This document shows, piece by piece, positions 22,592-33,466 of a stretch of 64,000 nucleotides of DNA. Numbering within the stretch: position 1 is the stretch's first letter; each line of letters opens with the position of its first letter. The notes below the pieces were generated by a model that had not been told where the DNA came from, made no database searches, and was given only the letters and a program-made list of their open reading frames with translations. The translations under genes and the position numbers were made by a program. The DNA is from Caenorhabditis elegans. Its lineage: Eukaryota > Nematoda > Chromadorea > Rhabditida > Rhabditidae. The DNA lies in the NCBI RefSeq assembly GCF_000002985.6, contig NC_003283.11:4464001-4528000 (forward strand). The letters are read 5' to 3'.

Positions 22592-25412
22592 CCCGCATGT
22601 ATTTTATGGTCGAATATCAGGGGATAAACCAGTCTCGGAAGTGTTGGCGAAACAATAAAAAAAAACAGTTGATGATCGACAAATAATTGGACAACAGGTC
22701 TCGTCTCACTTCAAAAGGTTTCCGACGAAGAGGACCATCGACCTTGAGACCAAACAAACGACAGATTTTTGATTGCATAATTGAGGATGAAGTGAAGGCA
22801 CTTCTTTTTTTTGGTGTGCATATCAGATCATAGGCGACTACATTTCGGCACCTCATTTGTTTCCTTACGTTATTCCACACTTAATCTGCCAAAACAGTTT
22901 GTGGGGGTACAGGTGGTGGGATTTGGAATGAGTTCCTATAAATAATTTAGGCAAATTATGAATGCTATAGGAAATTTCAATTTTTTTTTGAGATGAAAAA
23001 TGATGAAGTAGAATATTTAAAAAAAAAACAATTTAAATTAGCATATTCAAGAAAAATTTCAAAATTTTTTTATTTACAGTTTCAGTTTTTTTCTATAATA
23101 ATTTTCAAGCCTACAGCAATTCTTGGAATTTTTCAAAAATTTATGATTTTGGAAATTTTGAGATTTACCAAAAACTTGACAGAAAATTTTGAAAAATCTG
23201 ATTTTTTTGTAGTTTTTCAGATATTATATTTGATCATGTAAAACGTGTGTATAAGTTTATTGAGACGAAATTCCCACTCACTGCATATTTATACTTTAAA
23301 AAACTATTTGGAACAACTAAAATGTATCTATGCAAAGCAGGCGTTTCTGAAATTTCACTACTCGGTTTTTTTTAAACAAAAATCATTATTTTACGTTTTT
23401 CAGCTCGGGTGAATATTTTTAGTTTAGTCAAACTTGAAAAATATTTTTTCTCAAAATACCTGCTCCAAAATAATTTTTTTTTCCGAAAATCTATTATGAA
23501 ACATTTTTATCTTTTCCAAAAGATATAATGATTTTTGCAGCTGAACAAGATATGGTAAATACTTAACATACTTATATAATTTTTGAAAAATAAAAAAAAT
23601 TGAAAAAAACAGGCACTAACTTCTCAACGGTACCTTAAAAATTAGTTTCAGATCCATTTTCAAATTTTTTAAAAGTTCTGCACGCCTCGTCGACAAGAAC
23701 TATTAGTCTATGTTTAGTATATTCTAGTTTTTTTTTAACATAAACGTTTTTAATTTAGTGATCTTCTAGAAAATATTAACTATTTGGCAAATTTATCTTG
23801 ATCTCAAAATTATTTAGTACATTGATTTTTTGAGCCGATACCCTCTGTATACTGGGTAAACAATGATTGATAGAGTGTGCAATTTTTCAGATAAAATCAA
23901 GTAAATTTTCTAAACATTCTAAAATTTATGTTCAATCCTTTTTTTAAAGAATTAATACACTATACGAATACTCCTTCGGATTTACTGCCCAAATAGACCC
24001 CAGCCATAAAAACGCTGGATTTCCGATCGATAAATTCCCCTACACCATTTGACCCCAGGCGGTTCCCGGGAGCTAAAATTGGAAAGAGGTCAGGGAGACA
24101 AAGAGTGATGACGTGGTCACACCGCCTGTAAGTGGTGTCATTTCTTGGATTAGAGTATACTTTTTTTTGGTATTCGCACTATACTGCTATTTCGTGGTCT
24201 CGCCATGTTTTTCCGTACTCTTTTGTATACTTTTTCTTTGATTATTTGTTTGTAAATTTGATTGCTCTGAATTTGTAGTCAAGTTTTCGTCTAGTTAACT
24301 TGAAAGGTGCAGCTCTGTTTGAATTCGCCAATGTACTTTCGTATAAATACAGTTTCGCAGTACATAATTATTTCAAAGTCCCCCAGTTTTAAAAACATGG
24401 TTTTTTTTTTAAATTTATTTTTCAAAATTGAATTCTAGTTTAGAAATCTGTATTTTTGTCAATTTCCTGGCAACAATACCACCTGCCTTTATTAGCTGTG
24501 TAGTTGGCTTTGAACTAGTGTGGAGATGGCAGGCTGTCTGGGAAACAGAAGGAGGCGATGTCCTGTACGTCCACTGGCAGACGGTCTTGGCCAGTATACT
24601 TTTGAACCTGCTCGCACTATAGTGCTGGTCATGGTTCAATTTTGTTTCCTTTTTAAAAAATTGTATTTAAATTTTGGAATATTTTTCTCGGGATCTAGAA
24701 TTTCACAATTGTAATTCGCCGTTTAGCATAGCTGTTTCGTACAAAATTCAACTTTTTGAACTAGTAATTAATGGAAAAACGTAGGAAAATGTTTGTTCAA
24801 TCTGCAAATAATGTGTGGATTTGTTTGAAAACTTTAAAAATTCCTCAAACTGTGCCTTAAAGTTGCCTAAAATTGGCTCCAAGTTTTTAGGCAGACGGCG
24901 ACTTTCCGGCACTATTTCGAATTTCAGAATAAAATTTTCAAAGTAAACAAACAACTTTCTAAGCTTTTATATGTATTTTTGATTCAAAAACTTAGATTAT
25001 CATACTTCAATTAACAATTTAGTACTTCATTTTAACTCCACCCAATTTTCGGAAGAACTACCCACCCAGTGAGTCATTAATTCCACCCGTGCAACTTGCC
25101 ATAAATCTTGATTAACCAATTTTATTCGGTAGATAATGATGTGTAATGAAAGAGTCTGTTGCGCGGCTATGCTGATTACGTAACCAACACACGAGAGCAG
25201 ATATCATCGGGAGGATGCGCTGTAACACTCCGTATTACTTCGGCGGGGAGAGGTCAAGCTTATTGAGTTTTTTTGTGCAGATTTTGAGATTAAATATTTA
25301 GTTTTAGTATTAGTTATTAAAATATATTTTTTATTTTTTGAAATGTTCTCCAAAAACAATTCGCATGGAAATTTTGAGAACTCCTTTAAGAATAGCCACC
25401 ACTTCCCTTCGA

Positions 25413-25560
25413 AAGGTTATAACTCCGTTCATTTTGAAGATATCAATAAATTTTAAACTACAAAGCTATAGAAAAATAAATGCCGATAATGTTTTCAGTT
25501 GGAAACTCCTGAATAAAACAAGCGACAACTGAGATATTAGCTGTCAAAGTTGATTAACTG
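25413..25560. repeat. GACAGCTTATATCTC foldback element
   Basis: Left GGTTATAACTCCGTT pairs imperfectly with right CAACTGAGATATTAGCTGTC. The middle has TTTTCAGTTGGAAACTCCTG. Confidence 0.6.
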
Positions 25561-26783
25561 GAAGTTAATATGGTGCAAGACCATCCGTCCTTTTTGATAA
25601 TTTTGATACATTTGAGCGCAGATATAATTATGCAAAAAGTTGTTTCATGTCACAAATTGTATTTTTAAAAGCAATTTATCAAAGTTAAACCAATTTTTTT
25701 ATTAAACAGCTTTTCCCGCTCACTGCTCCAATATTGCTCCAAAAGAATTCCCGAATCCGTTGTCGCTTGTCAAAAAGTCTGAGAAAAGGAGTAGGCGAGT
25801 CGAATAAGAAGATTACGGTGCTTTTATTGGTTGGAAAATAATAGGAAGCAAGCAATGCCTCAAGCCTTCAGCCACATCTTCCCCCTTATTCCGGAAGACT
25901 TGTCAATCAAACATTTCAATTTTCGTTTCAACTTGCCTTCTTCTCCAAAACGTCTTCTTATTTTCTCCCCTTCGCTTCGTCGTATTTTTTTTCTACTCGT
26001 TTTCCGGTTTTTTTCTGCATATTGTACCATGATGCCATCACATCAGAACACGGAGATGAGATTTTGTACATTTTTCATATTTAACATGTCAATCAAAAAT
26101 TTCGAGTCGAGATTAAAATTGCAAGTAACAACCAGAATAGTTGTTATGCTGTGATAGTGATGGTGGATCTAGGAGACTACGTGCCCTAAACTTTATGAGG
26201 GGGTCCCATTCTGTGTGGAAGAGAACGCCTGGCGAGTCACATTACGGGTTTACAGCCCTGAATAGGTTAGGTCAAATCTACTTGGGTATCGGAATTTTGA
26301 GCTGGTTTTGAGTTTTTTTTATTTGATCACGGGAGTTTGATTTTCAATTATTTTTCTGAAAAGTTTAAGTTTGAAGATTCAGGCCCTCCTTGTAGGCAAG
26401 TACGGTTTCTAGTAGATATACAATTTCCCTACTTTATATTAAAATTTTGGCAGTAGGCCGACATATAGGCACCAAGGCCGTGTGGCAAATGTTTTTGGCA
26501 AACGTACAAAGTTTCTAATTTCAGTACGATAATTCAACTTTTTGAATATACAATCAATATAAAAATGTGAAAAAATGTTAGTTCAATCTGAAAATAATAT
26601 TTATTTTTGTTAAAAAGTGTAAAAAAGACCTCTTGTAGGGCCAAACACAGTCATGGTAGGCAGGCAGCAAGCGTAGGCCTCTTTCTTTGGACTTAAGTTG
26701 ACTTTAGAAGGTTAAGGCTAGATAAAAAACGGTAAAGTAGGCAGGCAGGCCTACTCGGAAGATGTAGACTAATTTTACGTATT

Positions 26784-26957
26784 CACGGTGTCAGGCTGTC
26801 CCATCTCTCTGTGATCTACAAAAATGCGGGAGTATAGGCGCAGATTTTTCAACTGGTGTATCACGATTGAAAGTTTGAGACGTCACACTTTTTGTGCGCA
26901 AAAAATTCCCGCATTTACTGAAGATCATACCGTGATGGTTCAGCCTGAAACCACGTG
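26784..26957. repeat. CACGTGGTG foldback MITE, degenerate copy
   Basis: Ends are CACGGTGTCAGGCTGTCCCA and CAGCCTGAAACCACGTG, with ATCTACAAAAATGCGGG facing CCCGCATTT inside. One of at least eight copies of this family in the window. Confidence 0.75.
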
Positions 26958-27725
26958 CTCGTATTGATGGAAGCTCTATCTGTGATTGGCCTCAATATTT
27001 TAAAAATTTCAGAATAAAAATCAATATTTGAAAGTTTTGTTTTTCTTTTGGAATTCAAAGTTTTCAATGTTCAAGGCTTTTAGCAAAGCCAAGAGAAAGT
27101 TGTGGAAAAGTTTATAATCAAAAGTTGATATGTGCTACTAGATTAACTTTTTTCCAAAATTTATATTTCTGATTCTCAATGATCTCACGCAACTTCTTAA
27201 TCCATAGCTACCATACCAGATGTCTTTCCCCCCACTATTGCGTCTTATAAGCCCGTCCATCACATCACAAAAATATTTTTCTTTCATTAAATGTTTTCCC
27301 CCAACCGTATCCAATATCCATCTTTTTGTCTTTTTGTCATCAGGCCCATCAGTCATATCCTATGATGATTTTGCGTAATAAGAAGAACAGTTGGTGCTTC
27401 CCCCCTCCTCCTGCTCTTCCAACCAAAAATCGATTATCAGTCAGTCCGTGTCAATTCCTCTCCTGCGGCTTCTTCTTCTCCCCGACTCGTCTACATGTCA
27501 ATCAAAATCAGGGGCGCATAGAGTGCTGGAAGGGAAGAGTGACAAGGGGAATAGTGCCGCCCCATCTTTCTTCCGAACTCGACACTGATATGCAACACCC
27601 TCCTAACTGTATTATAACCTTTACTGCTCCTAAACTTAGCGCTTTTCGTGTTCATATTTGTGTACAGTATCCAGGTCGATGGGATTTAATGTGTGCACTT
27701 CTCACCCTACAATGCTTCCTCTTTG

Positions 27726-27738
27726 CCCCCCCCCCCCC
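27726..27738. repeat. Poly-C tract (13)
   Basis: Thirteen consecutive C, i.e. poly-G on the minus strand. Confidence 0.95.
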
Positions 27739-27978
27739 CTTCCCCAAACGGTTGCTCCTACGGTGTATTTGTGTGAGGTCTGCGCTCGGCTCCGCCCCTG
27801 TTGGTGACTGGGGGACTGGTGGTGAGAGAGAAAGAGAGCCGGCTCACTTGTCAACATTGCTCATTTATTTGATTTATCTGATTTTACAGCTTTAGCTGCT
27901 CATGTGATTTAGTGGAGCTTTACCGCAAATTAGGTTTTATTGAACTTTTAGAACCGATACTTTTCGAAACTTATTGTT

Positions 27979-28114
27979 TAACTTTGACAGCTTGTATCTC
28001 AGTTGTCATTTGTCATATGCAAAAATTGTCAACTGAAAAAATATTTTTTGGATCTTTTGCTATCGTTTTGTAATTGAAAATTTGTTGATATCTTAAAAAT
28101 TAACCGAGATATAA
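27979..28114. repeat. GACAGCTTATATCTC foldback element
   Basis: AACTTTGACAGCTTGTATCT at the left and ACCGAGATATAAC at the right. Its last ~73 bases are repeated directly at 29135-29207. Confidence 0.65.
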
Positions 28115-28531
28115 CAAAAAAAAAGGAGTCGGGTGCATTATTTTTAGAGGAAATTTTAGTGGTATTTAAAATTTGTAGCCCAAAATGTCGACATATCTTG
28201 CATTGAAGGTATTCTACAGAAGTCACAAGTTAAACTATCTTTACCTTCTAGGCAAGCACGCCTGCCTTGTAAGCAGGCATTCTGCCAAGATTGCGAATTT
28301 TTTTTATTTCTAAGTATTGAAGTTCTAGTTCCAGAAGGACACAAATGTAAGGTAAATCTAACTTCTAGAAACCTCAAATGAAATTTTATGACTGCCACTT
28401 TTTTTTCATTTTTTGGTAGATTACCGATTGCCAAAGTTTCCGAGACACTCTGATAAGCGGCCAAAAATTTCCCTGAAATTGTTGCGAAAGTTTCTGAGAA
28501 TATCGGAAATTTTTCCAACTCTTTGTCTAGT

Positions 28532-28543
28532 CCCCCCCCCCCC
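28532..28543. repeat. Poly-C tract (12)
   Basis: Twelve consecutive C. Confidence 0.95.
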
Positions 28544-29345
28544 TTCAACGACACTTTAATTCGCCTTTGTTCCTGTGAATACATAATTCTTGTATCCTGC
28601 TCTCTTTCTTCATTTTCCCCCTTTCTTTATTCCCACTAAGATATGATCTAGAAGAGTCGGTGCTCGGTCTCTTTCTTTTCACACCCCATAATTAGCAAAA
28701 AAGTCTGTAGAGGTACATCCGCATAACTCGTCGCTTTTTTATTCGTTTTTTTATCGGCATTTGTGATTTATTACGCGCGCGGGGATCATATGACACCATG
28801 TTAACCTGATCTATGTGGTGGTACGCACCTTCGAGAGCAACGTGCTTCTTTACAGCCGGCTGTATAAGTATGGCACTTTTTTTCTGTCGTTGTAAAGTCA
28901 ATGGTTTGTTGTATTAATGTTTATGGCTGGGGTGATAGCTTAGGAAAATGAGTTGGCCGGTTCAGTTTGTGGTAGGGCATTTTCTGGGCTCAAAAATTGG
29001 TTCTAGCTTCTTGCCAAAAATGTTAACTTAAATTAAAAATTGGCAAAGTTCTAGCAAAATTTGGGCAAGATTGTTTTGGTAAGAAAGTTCAGGTTAAGTT
29101 CAAACTGAGCCCAAATTTTGCCCACTTGGCTCAGCGTTTTGTAATTGAAAATTTGTTGATATCTTAAAAATGAACCGAGATATAACAAAAAAAAAGGAGT
29201 CGGGTGCTTACTTGTGTCGTTTTAAACTAGACTCATACGAGTTGGGCAAGAGTTTGAATGAACTTGGGCTAAATTTTAGCCTAAACAAAGCCTTCCCCGA
29301 GACTGGTCCAAGTTTGCTCGAATCATAAGATACCTATTCACAAAT

Positions 29346-29511
29346 GGTTTCAGACTGTCCCATCCCGGTTCGATCTACAAAAAATGCGGGAATTTTTTTG
29401 CCAAAAAAAATGAACGTCAGAACGTGCGAAATCAATTGAGAACGAGTCTCAACTCCCGCCTTTTCTGTAGATCTACGTAGATCAGTATTCATGATAACAC
29501 TGCGAAACCTG
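29346..29511. repeat. CACGTGGTG-type foldback MITE, eroded ends
   Basis: GGTTTCAGACTGTCCCATCC at the left, the diagnostic GATCTACAAAAAATGCGGGA, and AGATCTACGTAGATCA in the right half. The CACGTG termini are lost. Confidence 0.7.
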
Positions 29512-30448
29512 AACTTTCTGGTTTGGTAGATCTTTCCTGAGTTTAACCTTTTTCAATTCAACTCCTAGGCATTTTTCAATTTTGTTACAGTAATCCCAAT
29601 GGATATAAATTTCCCAAAAATCACTATTTCTCAGATTTCATTTCAACCTTATTCAACGCTTCATCTATTATTTTTTGAACCCTTTTTTCTCTTTTTTCTC
29701 GCCCTTCAATCCGAATCGATCATCGTCTCCTCCTCCCCCCACCACCACCTCAACCATCTTTCCGTTTCATCTTCATCCCTTTTCCGGTGAGACAAGTGTT
29801 CGGAACTTGCCTCTCCCTTCTCTCTCCTCATCTCAAATTTTCGAGTCAATTATCCACTTAGGCCCGCCAATTATAGCATCTGTGATTTTCATGATGAAGC
29901 CTTTCTCGAGGTCCTCTCCCTCCATTTCCACAATATACAAATACCACTAATAGTATCAAATGTCTGAGCATTTCCTAAAACACTGCGGCCGGAAGATTTT
30001 GCAGCAGCAGACTTCTTTCAACTTTTGATCTCATTAACTCGAACCATACATACCCTTTGAAAAAGCCCTCCAGAGAAGAATCCTGCTGAGAGCTTTTGTA
30101 TCAATGTAGCTGCCAGCCATGGATACCAGCTACAAAAAGTCATATATCATGACAGATTAGGAGGGACAGCCGTCTCTATTCAAAAAGGGAGACCTTTTGA
30201 GAATCGCGCATCTGCCGCCCCCTAACCTCCAGAGCATTTTCAAATGCAAATCAGGTTGGGATGTTGATTCGAAGCGACGACTTGGTGTTGGTGGTTTTGT
30301 GGTTAGGATTTCGAAAAGTTTCCGGAGGGGCACCACTGAGTGGTTTTGGAGGTATGAGCTTCAAAGGATACTTGTGATTTTGGTTAGAAATCGACTTCAT
30401 ATCTGAAAATCTAAAACTCTAATGAAGCTGAGAGCTGGGAGCCTTTCT

Positions 30449-30600
30449 CAACTTTGGCAGTCTGTATTTCGGTTGTCTTTTGTGCTATACAGAAATTTCC
30501 AACTAACAAAATGTTTTTATTTCTTTTTCTGTAGAGCTCTAGTAATTTATTTATTGATTTCTTCAATATGAGCCGAGGTATAACCTTTCAAAGTTGACTA
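30449..30600. repeat. GACAGCTTATATCTC foldback element, degenerate
   Basis: CTCAACTTTGGCAGTCTGTA at the left faces GAGGTATAACCTTTCAAAG at the right. Confidence 0.5.
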
Positions 30601-30754
30601 GTCGGTTGCATCTAGCCTCTGGATATTGTCCAGCTCTGTTTCAATTTTTAAGCGCTATGCGCTGCGGATCGGGGAGTCAGGTACCCCTACTGGGCTTTAG
30701 TTTAAGCCGTCGGATCCCAGGACTGTGGCCGATAATCTAGATAGCTCCACTTCC

Positions 30755-30820
30755 CAGTGAGCCTAGGGCAGGACTCGAACCCGTGATCTTTTGATTGCTA
30801 GCGATCACCATTACTCGCCG
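30755..30820 (-). other. tRNA-like remnant with B box
   Basis: On the minus strand GGGTTCGAGTCCTGCC matches the pol III B box/T arm and is preceded by AATGGTGATCGCTAGCAATC, which resembles a D arm/A box and anticodon arm. The spacing is too short and an acceptor stem does not pair, so this is not a working tRNA gene. It may be a tRNA pseudogene or the head of a tRNA-derived SINE. Confidence 0.4.
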
Positions 30821-31401
30821 TAATTTGCCTTAAAATCTTTAAGCTTAACATAATTGTTTCTTAAATAGTTTTTGTATTGGTCGGCTTCATTCCGAATCAC
30901 TGCTCTCTGTCGGTTCCCCGATCCCCCCTAAGGCTTAGAGGCCAGTCTAGTCACTTTTTGCTCCAGCCGGCTTGACCTAAAAATCATACACACATAAAAT
31001 GGGCCGGCCTCCTCTTAAAATTGACAGATACATCTCATAAACCAATTAAGCGGCGTCTCGTTTACAACTTGACATAATGAGGTAAAATAGGGGGCGGTGC
31101 ACCTGGCTGGGGGGCACACCAACAACGATTCAATCGAAATCTTTTTTTTTGTTGTGTTTCGTTAGCATTTTTGCCCCGGTGCCCACTCCTCCTCCAATTT
31201 TTTCGACGGGTTTCTATAGACCCCATCAATCATTTGTATGACTTGTCCGGTGCAAGTCCACGCAATTCTCCTTCCTTTTTTTGCCTCCGTCCCTCACTAC
31301 CACCACCACCACCACCACCGACGACGAAACGTATCGATTTAAAAGGAGAGGGAAAAAGAGCGTGCGCGCGGGCCGCCCGTTTTTCAAATTTTGTTTCGTG
31401 T

Positions 31402-31417
31402 CCCCCCCCCCCCCCCC
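31402..31417. repeat. Poly-C tract (16)
   Basis: Sixteen consecutive C within the GC-richer block upstream of unc-62. Confidence 0.95.
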
Positions 31418-31813
31418 ACCAACACCGGGCCGGCTGGTCGGTGGTTGTGATGGTGGTGGACACACGGGTTACTGTAGTAGGCATACACATCCCCTGGTAC
31501 GGTATTTGGGGAGCCAGGCGAGAGAATCGAAATAGAAGCGAAGAGCAGGGGAGCAAGAGCATCGATTGCGATACGATGCGTGGAAGAAAAAACCACTGAT
31601 AACTTTTTTTTTCGAATAATGTTCGGCGCACGTAGCAAAGAGCACACCGTAAGCTTATCAGTTTATACGTCAGCCTCGTTGAGCAAAGATCTGCCTAGGT
31701 TTTTGAGTATGACTATGGAGAAGAAAAAGTAGATCAGATTGGGAAACAAAATGGCAAAACTATGTACAAATGAATCAAATTTTGTTAGCCTCTAAATTAG
31801 CTTTTTTTTATTC

Positions 31814-31970
31814 ACTCTATTTTAGAGACTTATATCTAAGTTGTCCTTAGTCTTATTAAAAAATGTTTTACTGTAAAAATGTAGAAAAATATTTGCACAA
31901 ATTTTGTCAGTTGAAAATTTTTTTTACAAGCCCTAATGGGATCGAGTTATAAGCCGTCAAAGTGGAGCAA
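31814..31970. repeat. GACAGCTTATATCTC foldback element
   Basis: GACTTATATCTAAGTTGTCC at the left and GAGTTATAAGCCGTCAAAGT at the right, with TTTTGTCAGTTG near the centre. Confidence 0.7.
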
Positions 31971-32733
31971 AAAGAGGCAAGGCGGATAGAGCAGTAGCTC
32001 TTTTGCATAGAAACAGTAGCTATATTGAAAATGGAAAGCTTGTAAAAAATTGGTTTAAAAATTTGTTAGCCTCATAATTTTGGCCTTTAATTTAGGCCTT
32101 TGATTAATCTTTTGAGCTGAGCCTATTACTCTAGAATTTTTGAAACAACTCAATTCTGTCAATTCAAGCAACAAAAGCACCACACGCTACCTTCCAGGAA
32201 ATCTGAAATCTATAGGTTAATCTTCTTCCCGTGTCTACCATGTTACCAAACAAAGAAAAACAGTCTGAAACTTTATCCCACTTGACACCTCCTACCCCTC
32301 CTCTTCCATATGATCCTAATCTTAATCCCCTTAGAACAAAAGGCGACGTTAATAAAGTGCAGCTGGAGTATAAGTAGATGAGGGAAACGGGGGATGTGGT
32401 GCATTGAAGGGAAAAAATGTTGAAACTTTTGTATTTTAATGTTAGCATCTCTATGTCTCTACTCTCTGATTATTGATAAGGAAAATGTGTCAAAAAATGA
32501 CTGTGCTCTCTGGAAGAGGCGAAAGGTTGCGATATTTTATTACATTCATAGGTGCACATTTAGTTGACAATCTGGAAAGTGTAGTTTCAGAAGGATCTTG
32601 TTTAATTAATTAATTTTTTGTGGAAACTTGGAAATAGCTGACTAGGTTTGGTAGAGCTTTTTTGATTCCTGATAATGAATTTGAAAAATTAGGACATTGT
32701 CCGCAATTTCCTTAGTAGGCTTGCACCCGTCTT

Positions 32734-32886
32734 GCTCCACTTTAACAGCTTCTATCTCAGCTCTCTTTGATTTTATCAGAAAAATTTTAACTGACAAAAT
32801 ATGCGCAAAATGTTTTTCTATATTTTACCAGTTAAACATTTTTTGATCCAATCAAAAGCAACAGAGATATAGGCCGTCAAAATAGT
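32734..32886. repeat. GACAGCTTATATCTC foldback element
   Basis: TAACAGCTTCTATCTCAGCT at the left and AGAGATATAGGCCGTCAAAA at the right. It ends ~580 bp before exon 1a of unc-62. Confidence 0.7.
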
Positions 32887-33466
32887 TTCTCACATTTTCG
32901 GTGGAGCAAATTTCTTTCAGAAACCGAACTCACTTTTAGATTTTTTTTTAATTTCCAAACTAGTCACATTTCCTCAGCTCATGCTCATTCACATGACAAA
33001 AAACTTCCGGTGAAACTGGCGGTATAATGAAACTTTTTTTTCAGTCTCATACCGTACATTACATAAACCTTATCAAATAAAAAGAAACTAGTTCCAATCT
33101 TCATTCTTTCCACTTTATTTTTCCTTAGCACTTACATTTTTTTTGTTCGAATTTCAAAAATATAATGAGAACAGCTTTGTGCACCTAGTGGGGGCAAAAA
33201 CGAACAAAAGCAATTTATCTTCAATGCGGAGGACATTGGACACAGGACAGCAGCATGTAAACTTGAATTTGCCCTCCTGGTTCATCTCTTGCGGAGCCTA
33301 TTTATTATTTTTTTTTTCGAATCCATCCCTTTTTTTTTGGTGTGCTTTTTGTGCTTTCGGGCCACGAGGACCCATCTGCTGTTGCTCACGCACAGACTCT
33401 TTTGATAAATGATAATGAGTTTCACGTTTTCTTTTTCAAAATTTAATATTTCTCTCTTGCAGGAAC

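Larger units (their letters stand above)
22418..33466. other. 11-kb region upstream of unc-62 without a supported gene
   Basis: I found no exon chain with agreeing phases. It holds foldback repeats, poly-C tracts, and CT-rich, GC-richer blocks near 27380-27870 and 31130-31650 that differ from the AT-rich background and may be regulatory for unc-62. A short unique block at 24460-24630 is open on both strands and could be an exon fragment, but no family is recognised. Confidence 0.5.

Noticed and set aside
27326..27895. 189-codon plus frame upstream of unc-62
   Set aside because: Low-complexity Pro/Leu-rich translation of CT-rich DNA containing a poly-C tract. No exon partners or family match.
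31171..31647. Overlapping open frames on both strands near 31.2-31.6 kb
   Set aside because: They arise from CCACCACC and poly-C simple sequence, which is open in several frames at once.
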